Part shown: in pieces, positions 45,765 through 54,279 of the stretch
Layout: every line of letters starts with the position of its first letter
Numbering within the stretch: the stretch's first letter is position 1
Notes under the pieces: generated by a model
The model's input: the letters and a program-made list of their open reading frames with translations, nothing else
Databases searched by the model: none
What the model was told of the DNA's origin: nothing
Program-made: the position numbers and the translations under genes
Assembly (NCBI RefSeq): GCF_009834915.1
Contig: NZ_WVHS01000001.1
Location: 744,001-808,000, forward strand
Source of the DNA: Hufsiella ginkgonis
GTDB taxonomy: Bacteria; Bacteroidota; Bacteroidia; Sphingobacteriales; Sphingobacteriaceae
DNA length: 64,000 nucleotides
Direction: 5' to 3'

Positions 45765-46140
45765 ATGGCCAGGTACCTCGACCACCAAACAGCTAAAACC
45801 TATTTAAACTTAGGCAAAACCATTGAGGTTTTTCTAGGGAGAATATCGGATGACCAGGAAATTCTGACTTACCTCAGTTTGACACGATCGGATACAGGAG
45901 ATATAGAGGTAACCTGTTGCGAGCATTACGATGAGGGTAGCCTGGATTTTGTTGACCTATACGAATTTTCCACCGTCGACCCGGATAGAGAGAGTTCCCC
46001 GTATTTACTTCCGGGGATTTCGATGAAGCTATAGGATTTATAAAAAAGAATTTCGCCCTAGATGAAGTAAAGTTGGTGAATGATGGTGTTATACAGGATG
46101 AATATGCGGATTTGCTTAAGCGCGAGGGATTGATCTAATG
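45765..46140 (+). pseudogene. Immunity-like small protein, frameshifted
   Basis: From ATG 45765: MARYLDHQTAKTYLNLGKTIEV, CCEHYDEGSLDFVDLYEF. The frame stops after GISMKL at 46034, but a change near 46000 restores FDEAIGFIKKNFALDEVKLVN and DEYADLLKREGLI to a stop at 46138-46140 that overlaps the ATG of the DUF4265 gene (TAATG). Full length would be about 124 residues. Confidence 0.65.
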
Positions 46141-46617
46141 ACAGATAGTTTGATGGCAAAAGAAGATAACAAAGTCGTAAAGATACTTTTCAGATTTTAC
46201 AGCAATGTGCTGGATGAGTGGACTGTCGAGACCATGTGGGCAGAAGTGGTCGACCAGGAAAAGGGACTGTATAAAATTGCAAATATCCCATTTTACGCTT
46301 CCATTGCATCGGATGATATTGTGTTTGCAGAATATGACGATGACGAAGAGAGGCTGACCTATCGTGAAACAGTCGAATTTTCCGGCAACTCAACGGTCCA
46401 AGTTGTTATTATGGATAAAAACACCGTTGCCAACGACATTCGCGACATATTCAACGACATGGGTTGCCCATCCGAAAAAGCCAGCGAAGGTTATTTCGTG
46501 CTGGAAATCCCTGTAAATGTCGACTATAGATCTGTTAAACAGAAACTATCGGAATTGGAAAATAACAACGTTATCGGTTATGCGGAACCGGTCCTGGCTG
46601 ATGGACATCAGTATTGA
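46138..46617 (+). CDS. DUF4265 domain protein
   Basis: 159 residues with DUF4265 marks: VVKILFRFYSN, VETMWAEVVD, GLYKIANIPFYASIASDDIVFAEYD and VVIMD. Small proteins of this family are commonly found in polymorphic-toxin neighbourhoods as immunity proteins. The start overlaps the end of the preceding immunity-like relic. Start at ATG 46138 or the internal ATG at 46153. Confidence 0.8.
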   Translation: MTDSLMAKEDNKVVKILFRFYSNVLDEWTVETMWAEVVDQEKGLYKIANIPFYASIASDDIVFAEYDDDEERLTYRETVEFSGNSTVQVVIMDKNTVANDIRDIFNDMGCPSEKASEGYFVLEIPVNVDYRSVKQKLSELENNNVIGYAEPVLADGHQY

Positions 46618-46672
46618 ATGATAAGCTAATCTGAACAACAACTAATTACCAAAGTAATAAGTTTATTAGCGG

Positions 46673-46939
46673 TTATTGTTCCTCATCATTCGATCTCATC
46701 AAGTCCACGATGCGGCCGTCGTTCAAGCGAAAGGGCCCATCTAATTGCGAGTCTAGTGTATAATTTATTCGCCAAAATGCAGTTTGGGCCCTTTCGACCG
46801 GGTTTTGAAAAGTTTTAAATGATAATATTGTTTGGCTTCGCGGTTCTTTGCATAGGATCATATCAAGTTGAAAGCCAATCTCAGTTATCGTAAGCGCTGA
46901 TTTCTCCGTAAAAGCTATTGACCGAGGCAAGTGATTCAC
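46673..46939 (-). CDS. Small hypothetical protein
   Basis: 88 residues, no signal or membrane segment, with WRINYTLDSQLDGPFRLNDG in the C-terminal half. The N-terminus (MNHLPRSIAF) is not convincing as a true start and the frame may be the end of a longer decayed gene. Codon use is A/T-rich as in the surrounding island. Confidence 0.35.
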   Translation of the reverse strand: MNHLPRSIAFTEKSALTITEIGFQLDMILCKEPRSQTILSFKTFQNPVERAQTAFWRINYTLDSQLDGPFRLNDGRIVDLMRSNDEEQ

Positions 46940-46983
46940 AAAGAATGTCCAATATTGTTACTGAATATCGAGCTCTCTCCAGA

Positions 46984-47685
46984 TCAGTGGTATGTAATCT
47001 GTTTAGCGTCCCCTGTACTAGCATACTTAACTAATTCGGTTACACTAAGGCCAGGAAAGTAATATTGTCTTGACTCTTTATAAAGGGATTCAACCTTCAG
47101 CCATTCTTGCCGTGTGATTCTAGAAATCCCAAGTTTCGTTTTAAAATATTCTTCATGTGTGTCCCCGAACATGTCCTTATAACTTAGCTTCGCAAAAGTC
47201 TCAACTTCAGGATAGGCAATTTTTGCATCATAAAAAGCGTTTCTGATTCTAACTTCATGCAATCCATTATGATCGTTGTCGATGTTAAACACTTCACCTA
47301 CATCATTTCCGGTTATATTTCCGCCCATGTTATAGTATCCTCTTAGCGGTAACCTTAACGTATCTGAACTAGTTTCGCGCCAGCGAGTGAAGTTTAAGAA
47401 CGCCACATGATCGAATTCAAAGTCAACTAATCTTCCACCTCTGTTAAAAACGTGCAAAATATCATTATCCTTAATATTTAAGCTGTCATTTTCCTCCTGC
47501 TCCATGATTAACTCGAATTGCGGAAGGTTCTCCTGTCGCATAATTTTGGTTTGCGTGTCGGCTATATGATTTGCTTCTATAGATACCACGATGCCCATCC
47601 CAGTTAGCACAATGGCAACAATGACTTCGAAAAAAATTTTATTGCGCTCTAGGCCTTTCCGAACGTAATCTAATGTAAATTTCAT
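46984..47685 (-). CDS. Single-pass membrane protein, unknown
   Basis: 233 residues: basic head, one membrane helix (about 18-38: FFEVIVAIVLTGMGIVVSI), then an outside domain with strands (LPQFELIMEQEEND, HVFNRGGRLVDFEFDHVAFLNF, quoted in parts) and the tail YYFPGLSVTELVKYAS. No family recognised. Monocistronic. Confidence 0.65.
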   Translation of the reverse strand: MKFTLDYVRKGLERNKIFFEVIVAIVLTGMGIVVSIEANHIADTQTKIMRQENLPQFELIMEQEENDSLNIKDNDILHVFNRGGRLVDFEFDHVAFLNFTRWRETSSDTLRLPLRGYYNMGGNITGNDVGEVFNIDNDHNGLHEVRIRNAFYDAKIAYPEVETFAKLSYKDMFGDTHEEYFKTKLGISRITRQEWLKVESLYKESRQYYFPGLSVTELVKYASTGDAKQITYH

Positions 47686-48054
47686 AGAATTTTAGTCATT
47701 TTAATCTTGGTTTATCGATTTTGTAACTAGATAAGCGGTAACCATTAATTGAATATCGTTACATACATTTGCTAATTTAAAGATAATAACATTTGTAGTC
47801 TAGAGTCATCAACGTATGCTAATGCAAATGCTTTAGGGGAGCAGTTGATACGGTTATAATTTCAAAACCTCATTTGGAGGGTCCGCTCAAATCATTTTCT
47901 GTATATGATAAGGAAGCAGAACGCTAACTCATGTCGAAGAGACTTACGATTGTAAACGTCGCCGTACCACACATAAAATTGGGATTGAAAGGCCTGGCGG
48001 CTGTTTTGTTAGTAGTGAATTAGCAGATAGCATAAGACTTAAGGAATTGGTGCT
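47686..48054. other. 369-base intergenic region
   Basis: A/T-rich upstream region of the 46984 gene. No ORF, repeat or clear hairpin; a short fragment near 47980 in the plus frame reads like degraded coding sequence but cannot be assigned. Confidence 0.4.
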
Positions 48055-49011
48055 CTATCGATTAAACATGAGTCTTGAGCAAGTTGGGAAATATTGCCCG
48101 TTATGAAAATCCATATTGTAGATAAAAATATTCCGCCGATTATTCGCAATGACATCGTCAATTAAAGTGCTGAACTTGGAGTGTGATGCCGTTTGACTCG
48201 TTTGATTATAATCGGCTAATGCACCGGTTAAATAATCCGGAATTTTTATTAGGTCTGCATAAAATTCGTCACTTTTGCTATCGGCTGGTGCGGCAAGAAA
48301 TTTACAAAGGTATTTATCGTAAAGGTATTGGATAAAGGTAATATTGAAAAGATCAAGAGAAAAGTTCTTTTCCATGTCATTGATTTCGTCCCGGTCTGAA
48401 AACCACCCCATTTTTGTACACTGCGTACGGTTAGCTACCAGTGTGGCTAAAAATCCACCAATCGTAGTGATCAGGATAAGATTTCTTAAAACGCGGTGTT
48501 TCTTATCTTGCTCTATATAATTTCGGATTTTCTTGATCTTTCTTCCTATCGCTATATTTGTTTCTTTTTGAAATGGATCTTGTTCGTTCCATCCAGGGAT
48601 CGAATTGTAAAGGTTGTCTAGCGACAATAGCAACGATGCCTTATAATTCTGATAGTTGTTGTAGAATCCATATTTGTGATTTGAGATAACAAACGAAAAA
48701 CTTAAAAATGGTAAATGTCTTAGAAAGCTGGCAAAAGCTGGGCTAACAGACCTGGTTTGTTTAATCTCACCCGGAGCCAGCAAATTGATCATGCTCCCTA
48801 GTTCAAAAGGATTCTGTATAAAAGGCAAAAAAGAAAAAGTTACAACGTCGTTGAGTTTACCACTGGCAAAACTATAGTCGGAGAAAAGTGTCCAGCGATC
48901 GATGTGACCATATTGATGAAAATAGTCGGCTTCCAAATCGGCGATAGTAGTGCCATGATAGACCTGATTTACGGCCTTGATGATTGGCGAATCTTCCTCT
49001 TTAACCCGCAT
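48055..49011 (-). CDS. Large hypothetical protein with membrane segment
   Basis: 318 residues. An N-terminal DADYFHQYGHIDRWTLFSDY block, Phe/Leu-rich blocks, one possible membrane helix (about 182-200: RNLILITTIGGFLATLV) and a soluble C-terminal half. No family recognised. Its ATG overlaps the stop of the 49011-49238 gene (TAATG), so the two form a pair, as in two-component cassette systems of the island type. Confidence 0.55.
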   Translation of the reverse strand: MRVKEEDSPIIKAVNQVYHGTTIADLEADYFHQYGHIDRWTLFSDYSFASGKLNDVVTFSFLPFIQNPFELGSMINLLAPGEIKQTRSVSPAFASFLRHLPFLSFSFVISNHKYGFYNNYQNYKASLLLSLDNLYNSIPGWNEQDPFQKETNIAIGRKIKKIRNYIEQDKKHRVLRNLILITTIGGFLATLVANRTQCTKMGWFSDRDEINDMEKNFSLDLFNITFIQYLYDKYLCKFLAAPADSKSDEFYADLIKIPDYLTGALADYNQTSQTASHSKFSTLIDDVIANNRRNIFIYNMDFHNGQYFPTCSRLMFNR

Positions 49012-49238
49012 TACCTTAATATAAAAAAATCCAATATGCGGATCGGTTCGTCCTTTTTTACGTAAAGATCAGCCGCCCAAAAATCCGCCACATAGATTCT
49101 GGTTTGCCTGAAATGCCCCTGCTCAATCATGTCGTTCGGCAAAAGCAGCCATTCGTCATTTTTTATTGCGAGTTTCAACGCTCTTTTATACCGATTTTGA
49201 GTAGCCAAGTCTTCCATTACTAATTCAGGCTTAATCAA
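49011..49238 (-). CDS. Small partner protein of the 48055 gene
   Basis: 75 residues, charged, with RYKRALKLAIKNDEWLLLPND and a hydrophobic C-terminus (RILDFFILR). The gene overlaps the next one by 1 base. No family recognised; size and overlap are typical of antitoxin or immunity partners, which is inference. Confidence 0.5.
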   Translation of the reverse strand: MIKPELVMEDLATQNRYKRALKLAIKNDEWLLLPNDMIEQGHFRQTRIYVADFWAADLYVKKDEPIRILDFFILR

Positions 49239-49331
49239 AATTAGAGAATGTGCTTTACAAATACCTCCGCAGACTCCGCAACCTGCATGTTGCAGCGCTA
49301 AAGTCGTAATGATACTATCATAACGAAAGGC

Positions 49332-49737
49332 TTAGCGTTTGTGCGGAGTGCATTGATATTGATAAGCCCATATCCCCTTTGCAAGCGGCATTAATTCAGC
49401 TTCAGCGATACTTAAATGAAAAACGTAACGTGTTTCCTGATATGGGACATTGCAAGAAATTAAATCCTCAGCCTTCAAATCAGCTGCCCATTTTTTTTGC
49501 AATTGCCTCGTCTTTAGTAAAGGAAATGAAGTCAGTTATTTTGTAATAATTTTTATCCGACTCTAGTAAATGATCGATATGTGCTTTGATCGTTGATAGC
49601 CCGCCCAAGTTCTCAATATTTTTTGGGTTTCCGCCGCCCCCGAAAGCTGCCGAGCGGATACCTTCTGAGCGAAATCCACTTGGATTTGTACACTCATTAT
49701 ATATGCTATCACCACGGTATAAGTGTACTATACTCAC
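49332..49737 (-). pseudogene. Unknown protein split at an A8 run
   Basis: From ATG 49737: VHLYRGDSIYNECTNPSGFRSEG, AAFGGGGNPKNIENLGG, FISFTKDEAIAKK. At the homopolymer 49491-49498 (eight T on plus) the frame ends after MGS; skipping one A gives AKKWAADLKAEDL and FHLSIAEAELMPLAKGI to a stop at 49332. The YRGDS start and FISFTKDEAIAKKWA motif recall ADP-ribosyltransferase-type folds, but this is weak. It starts 8 bases after the DUF2971 gene. Confidence 0.6.
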
Positions 49738-49745
49738 GTTAATCT

Positions 49746-50333
49746 TTATAGAGCGTCCATTACTTGTTCTGCCCGAATAACCTCAATTCGCGGATTGATC
49801 TGGTTGACCAAATCACGTATCATAGAAAAGTCTTGTGAACTCATAACACGTCCAGTAATGATCTGTACAACTTCCGCTGGCACATATACACCTTCAGTTA
49901 GGAAGATGCGCTCTTCTTCTTCATAAGTCCAGATATTTAGTTTGTGTATCAGAATTGTCCGTGCGGCTTGACGTTCATCGATTTCACCAGAAAGATGATG
50001 GAGCCCTTCGTATATTATAGGCCTTAAATCAACCACATCCGAGTCGACCATGACACCAATAGCAACGCCCCGTTGGCCGTCGGCGTAATGAGACCACATA
50101 AGTTTGTTATTATTGTTCCGACTCAGTGAACATACCCGGACATTCTGCTTGTTTTCCCGTATGATACGCAATATTCTTCTATCATAATTGCCTTGATAAT
50201 AATAATATTGGCCCTCCATGGGATCATTCGTTTCTTTATACAACGAAGCATATAAACGGTTACGTAGAATGATGTCGACAAAGTTCTTAAAATTATTTAA
50301 GCTACGATATTTATACAATAGACGTTGGGCCAT
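49746..50333 (-). CDS. DUF2971 family protein
   Basis: 195 residues from MAQRLLYKYRSL (ATG at 50333; the extension to 50372 is not needed). DUF2971 marks: LLYKYRSLNN, RLYASLYKETNDPMEG, LSRNNNNKLMWSHYADGQRGVAIG, and IWTYEEEERIFL. Family members occur in defence islands and in toxin pairs; activity unknown. Slightly shorter than the usual 250-300 residues. Confidence 0.88.
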   Translation of the reverse strand: MAQRLLYKYRSLNNFKNFVDIILRNRLYASLYKETNDPMEGQYYYYQGNYDRRILRIIRENKQNVRVCSLSRNNNNKLMWSHYADGQRGVAIGVMVDSDVVDLRPIIYEGLHHLSGEIDERQAARTILIHKLNIWTYEEEERIFLTEGVYVPAEVVQIITGRVMSSQDFSMIRDLVNQINPRIEVIRAEQVMDAL

Positions 50334-50930
50334 CTGTGATCGATGAATTAGCTGGTTATACAAGAAAACCAAATATAATAGTACTAATAGAATTGGGTGT
50401 ATCTTTCATCCAGATTGCTCAATTAAAATTGTTGCGAAATGTAAATACAAGAAAAACTGTAACTTACCGCTCTAATATTGGCGTGAGATACTTAGTAAAT
50501 TTGACCAACATCCGTAATAACCCATAAGTCATGAGATTACTGTTGATAAAAGAAACAAAAGCTTCTTTCATCCTGAAGTATCAAAATTAACCAGATCAAG
50601 TCTATAACGCAGATCCCATATTAAGCTAATATACGTTTAAAATAAAAAAAAAAGACAAGTTAAACTGAAGACAAGGCAAGCAAAAGGATTCTTCCTATCA
50701 CTTTCCGGTTGTATAGGAAGAAGTGAACAATACTGTGGTTAAAATATATTAGCGAGACAATTTTGATCAGCTCTTGAACTACTGCTGACGTATAATTGGC
50801 ACGATCTTGTCAGTACACTGTGATCTCTCATAACTGTAAGCTTACACGATGCTTATACTTAAGGGAAAGGTAATACAGGTTAAAAGCCCCTAGCAAACCG
50901 CTACATCAAATCAGTAAACAGAATAAATAG
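50334..50930. other. 597-base intergenic region
   Basis: A/T-rich region between the DUF2971 gene and the Fic gene 3' end. It contains no ORF above 60 codons worth calling, no strong hairpin, and no repeats shared with the rest of the window. Likely decayed island DNA. Confidence 0.45.
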
Positions 50931-52493
50931 CTAGCCAATCCCTTCCAGATTCGCTTCCGGATGCCCTTGCATACTCTGTAACACCAATTCCCCTATAAAT
51001 TCAGCAAACGGCCCAATGTTATTCTCCACACTAGCCTTTTCCAAGGTTGTCATATACCGCTCCCGCTTACCTACCGGGATCACCGTCCAAGGATACCCTC
51101 CCGAGGCAAGCATGGCATTCATTATAAACCTCCCCATTCTCCCATTCCCATCCATATAAGGATGAATAAATACAAAGATAAAATGTCCCAGTACGGCCCG
51201 CACAGATGCTTCAGGTTCTTCTTCGAGGAGTTCAAACAACACCGGCATGGCATCCCTCATCGCATCAACAGGTAATGGGGTGTGTTTAGATCCTCCTATA
51301 TACACCTGGCTGCTACGATAGCCAGCCAAATCCGATAGCTTTAGTATTCCTGCAGCTACACTGGGATCGAATAGTTCCGTAAACCATTTCGCACGATCCT
51401 TATCGACAACGGATCCGGAATTAGCTCCATCGAGAATTTTGCCGATAGACCCCTTTACCTTCTGAAACGCCAGCCAATAGCCACGAGCCGCCATTGCATC
51501 ACGTTGCTTTTTATCAGCTTCATTGCCATCCTTGTCCCATTTGCCGCTGCTCACACGTTCAATCAGCTCGGGCGTTACCCGGTACCGCTCGATGGATAAA
51601 GAGTGATAGGCATCTGTTACGTAAATATCATCGACCCGCTGGAGGTAGTTAGCAACGTTCTTAGGCAGTCCGGGAGCTTTTGGAAATTTGTCGATCACCA
51701 CTTCTCTCATTTCCTGCCAAAGGAACTTGATCCTGTTTACCGCTGGCGAACGCTCACGCGAAGAAAGATTCACTTGAAGCTGGTATTCAAACGGATCGGA
51801 TTCACGTATCGCATAATCAGCGCCTTTCATGGTGTCGATGATGCCATCGGCGATCTTTTCCCTGGCGATATTACGAAAAGCACCGGCTAGCCTGCCGGCA
51901 ATGGTAGTATGGCCGTTTTCCAGTAATACAGGAAGCAGCTCGGAAGAATCCCGGATCATGGAAAGCGTTGTCCGGCTATCGACAGGATTCCTGGTGAAAA
52001 TGCTGGCTGATGAATAGATCAGCGAAGCTTGTAATGTATACATCCTGATGCCATTCTGCATAGTTCGCAAATCTGGATCAGGCAAATCGCTTTTCAAGTT
52101 GAATAGCGAGGTGTTATGCGGAAACGGAGTTACCGTGTTGCTCGCATCCGGTGACCGCACAATTAATTGGGTGGGGACTGTCCAGTTCCCGGCTTGAATA
52201 AGCAAGGATTGCTCGGGAGAAATTATCCAATTGTCCCCATATTTTTGTTCAAGAAACCGCGAACAAAAATCCCAATACGAACCAAACCAAGCAGTGCTGT
52301 CTCCTTTTTTTTCACCAGGATCAGCGGGGATATACCAGCCCTTTAAGACTTCGATCAGGAATCCATGCTTGGCCAACAACGAGCGCTGCGATTTATTTGG
52401 CAAATCGGAAGCGCCAACAGCTATAACGCCTCTATCCTGCACTTCCTTTAGTGCTTTAAGCGCTTCAACGAAACGTTCTCTAGGTGTTGCCAT
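50931..52493 (-). CDS. Fic family protein with AbiEi-like N-terminal domain
   Basis: 520 residues. The first 220 residues look like an AbiEi/winged-helix type domain (VGASDLPNKSQRSLLAKHGFLI; LKGWYIPADPG). The Fic core follows with HPYMDGNGRMGRFIM (about 428-442), the intact HxFx(D/E)GNGRxxR AMPylation motif (Tyr for Phe). An upstream inhibitory helix fits the S-x-x-x-E pattern (YHSLSIERY, near 300), with Arg in place of the usual Gly/Asn. The Fic domain transfers AMP to target proteins, and this inhibitory helix gates it. A 24-base tandem repeat lies in the promoter region. Confidence 0.93.
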   Translation of the reverse strand: MATPRERFVEALKALKEVQDRGVIAVGASDLPNKSQRSLLAKHGFLIEVLKGWYIPADPGEKKGDSTAWFGSYWDFCSRFLEQKYGDNWIISPEQSLLIQAGNWTVPTQLIVRSPDASNTVTPFPHNTSLFNLKSDLPDPDLRTMQNGIRMYTLQASLIYSSASIFTRNPVDSRTTLSMIRDSSELLPVLLENGHTTIAGRLAGAFRNIAREKIADGIIDTMKGADYAIRESDPFEYQLQVNLSSRERSPAVNRIKFLWQEMREVVIDKFPKAPGLPKNVANYLQRVDDIYVTDAYHSLSIERYRVTPELIERVSSGKWDKDGNEADKKQRDAMAARGYWLAFQKVKGSIGKILDGANSGSVVDKDRAKWFTELFDPSVAAGILKLSDLAGYRSSQVYIGGSKHTPLPVDAMRDAMPVLFELLEEEPEASVRAVLGHFIFVFIHPYMDGNGRMGRFIMNAMLASGGYPWTVIPVGKRERYMTTLEKASVENNIGPFAEFIGELVLQSMQGHPEANLEGIG

Positions 52494-52537
52494 TGCTTAT
52501 GCTGTTATCACAATACAAATGTACTAAAATGTACTGT

Positions 52538-52629
52538 TACAATTATTATCGTTTGTACGATTACAATTATTATCGTCTGTTCTACTACAATTATTATCGT
52601 TTGTGCTACTACAATTACTATCGTCTGCC
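52538..52629. repeat. 24-base tandem repeat before the Fic gene
   Basis: Nearly four units of TACAATTATTATCGTTTGT plus a five-base variable end, starting at 52538, 52562, 52586 and 52610. The units end 45 bases before the Fic start codon on the minus strand. There are no unrelated spacers, so it is not a CRISPR array. Confidence 0.85.
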
Positions 52630-52656
52630 TTCTTTACAACTACCAGGAATAAAATG

Positions 52657-52961
52657 GCTCTACATCTCCTTGATCAGTTCTACAGTGATAAGCTTCTTCT
52701 GCAAGCTCAGTTCCTGGTAGCAACTCACAACTGACGCACGGTGCCTTTCGAGGTAGTTATTCAGGGCGACGATCTCTTTTCGGCTCCCTTTTGCAACCCC
52801 TTTTACCGCGTTCCAGTCGCTTTCCTGAATCGATTGCTTTAAGGACACTTCTATCCGCCTGCCATTAACCGTGATCCGTGCGCATAGCGGACATTTTCCG
52901 TTTTGATTGGCTTTGCCTTCTTAAGGTAAAAGCTCACTCCGAAGGTGTTTTCTGTGTTCAT
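52657..52961 (-). pseudogene. Tyrosine integrase, N-terminal remnant
   Basis: From ATG 52961: MNTENTFGVSFYLKKAK, then after a one-base shift near 52915 ANQNGKCPLCARITVNGRRIEV, then SLKQSIQESDWN and FLxRH-type SAM-like start (NNYLERHRASVVSCYQELS). These are the Arm DNA-binding domain of Bacteroidota integrases. The frame ends after LITVELIKEM with no core domain or catalytic Arg/Tyr, so about 300 residues are missing. Confidence 0.8.
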
Positions 52962-53338
52962 ATGTATTCAATTTTTCAAAGCATTGCTTTGGCCGTTTTT
53001 GAATGATTTAGCTTCCGATAGGTCCCGGGAGATATCACGAATGCGACATAAATTGCTTCAAAATGAGCCAAAATAAATCACACATACTACTGACATACAG
53101 TAACTTACAGTGCTTCGAGGGACCCAAATGTAAAAACTCGAAATGGGTCGTAATACGTATTGCAAGATCCGTGTCGATAGTTCATAGCCCGTTGCCCCCT
53201 GCACGTACAACGTCTAACCTAAAACCCCTATCTTCGCCCTCATGTCGTATCGGCAGAACAAGGCATACTGGCCGCGCATCCCCCGAATAGGTCCCATACA
53301 GGTTGTTTTTACATGAATACTTTAGGCTGATTTAAAAT

Positions 53339-53374
53339 AAAAAAGCCTTCAAATCATCGATTTAAAGGCTTTTT
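53339..53374. terminator. Bidirectional terminator
   Basis: AAAAAGCCTT (53339-53349) pairs with AAGGCTTTTT (53365-53374) around an A/T loop; T runs on both strands. Lies left of the right-hand island repeat. Confidence 0.75.
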
Positions 53375-53397
53375 GGGCTCTGATGAACCCTTAAAAG

Positions 53398-53600
53398 TCG
53401 GGATGGCAGGATGATCTAGCCATTTTATAAATGAATGATTGTAAGCAGGTTACATCAATCTCCAGGATAGCTGGTAACCGAAAAGGGCACATGTATTTTG
53501 GGCCGTTTTGTGGGAGGGTTGTAGGGCTAACCGGATGGAGGGTTCGTAAGTCAATGAGCCTTGGGAGTAAAGATAGGGAGAAATTTGGGAAATGGAAAAG
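53398..53600. repeat. Right copy of the diverged island repeat
   Basis: GTCGGGATGGCAG at 53398-53410 and TAAAGATAGG at 53568-53577, 170 bases apart, matching 42371 and 42539 at 168 bases. Between them AGGGTTGT, GGTAAC and GGAAATGGAAA-type blocks align. GTCGGGATGG also equals the minus-strand reading of the 3' end of some proline tRNA genes, a usual integrase target. Confidence 0.5.
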
Positions 53601-53615
53601 AGCCAATTTTATAGA

Positions 53616-53680
53616 TTTAGTTTACCAAAATGGGTTTCTGCGGCGATGATCGCCGCAGTGAGGCGTTTTGGTAAACTAAA
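53616..53680. repeat. Nested inverted repeat (cruciform-type)
   Basis: TTTAGTTTACCAAAA (53616-53630) is perfectly complementary to TTTTGGTAAACTAAA (53666-53680). Inside, CTGCGGCGAT (53638-53647) mirrors ATCGCCGCAG (53649-53658). The two helices stack with about 15 unpaired bases. Ends 53 bases before the 53734 gene. Confidence 0.85.
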
Positions 53681-53733
53681 GTCCTTGGTGAAATCACATA
53701 GCCAAATCAGGGAGAAATCAATATTTTTACTTC

Positions 53734-53937
53734 ATGTTTCCAAATAAGGAAGATTTCAGAGAAGAAGGCTATATCGCCGAAGAACTGTTTAGTGATAATC
53801 AAGATCGTTCACAACGGTTATGTAGAAGCATTCAACAGGGTGTTGAGTTGGGTGTATTTACGCTGGAAGACGGTTTAAACGCGTACAAGGTTAGCAAAGA
53901 ACGTTACATTAGTTTCGTAGCTAAAACAAGAGTCTGA
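53734..53937 (+). CDS. Small hypothetical protein
   Basis: 67 residues, acidic and helical, MFPNKEDFREEGYIAEELF, then DGLNAYKVSKERY. No known domain. The start ATG follows a good A/T-rich stretch, and the nested inverted repeat lies just upstream. Such short proteins of this type (EALxAYGVS-like) resemble antitoxin or phage-type small regulators, without proof. Confidence 0.55.
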   Translation: MFPNKEDFREEGYIAEELFSDNQDRSQRLCRSIQQGVELGVFTLEDGLNAYKVSKERYISFVAKTRV

Positions 53938-53978
53938 TCCCATTCAAAGTCGGTCATTAGGTTCTTCCCCCGCACACC

Positions 53979-54164
53979 CCTCCATTGCCATTTTCTAGCT
54001 GCCAGCCCTGAAGCCGCCGGGCTACAAGGCAAGGCTTTTTGTAATTTTTTACTACCCGGAGCGCAGCGGAGGGTGGAGAAAAAATTACAAAAACCCGAAG
54101 GGCCCCGGCCTTGACTGTACAGCCCGGCGATCAGAAATTTGCTGCGGCAAAATGGCGATGGAGG
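53979..54164. repeat. 186-base nested inverted repeat
   Basis: Outer arms CCTCCATTGCCATTTT (53979-53994) and AAAATGGCGATGGAGG (54149-54164) match except one base. Middle arms CGCCGGGCT (54015-54023) and AGCCCGGCG (54121-54129). Inner arms TTTTTGTAATTTTTT (54036-54050) and AAAAAATTACAAAAA (54079-54093) are perfect, with CTACCC/GGGTGG inside. The symmetry spans the whole element and there is no ORF. Similar elements occur in Bacteroidota mobile DNA. Confidence 0.85.
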
Positions 54165-54279
54165 AATAAGGTCGACTCATTTTAGATCCATCGATAAGAT
54201 GTCGTAAACATTCGAATCCCTTCGGGCGTTTGCGATGTTATCGAAACATATTCCTATTTTTGTTTAAGGAGAAGATATC

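Larger units (their letters stand above)
52962..53733. other. Gene-poor region holding island end and hairpins
   Basis: Contains a plus-strand frame of 24 codons at 53242-53316 (MSYRQNKAYWPRIPRIGPIQ) after a TATCTTCG box, a bidirectional terminator at 53339-53374, the right copy of the island repeat (53398-53600), and the nested inverted repeat 53616-53680. No longer gene. Confidence 0.5.

Noticed and set aside
52538-52629. Possible CRISPR array
   Set aside because: Units follow each other directly with no unrelated spacers and no cas genes nearby. It is a plain tandem repeat.
52484-52720. Plus-strand frame coding YNYYRL repeats
   Set aside because: Produced by the 24-base tandem repeat, with no signal, domain or promoter.
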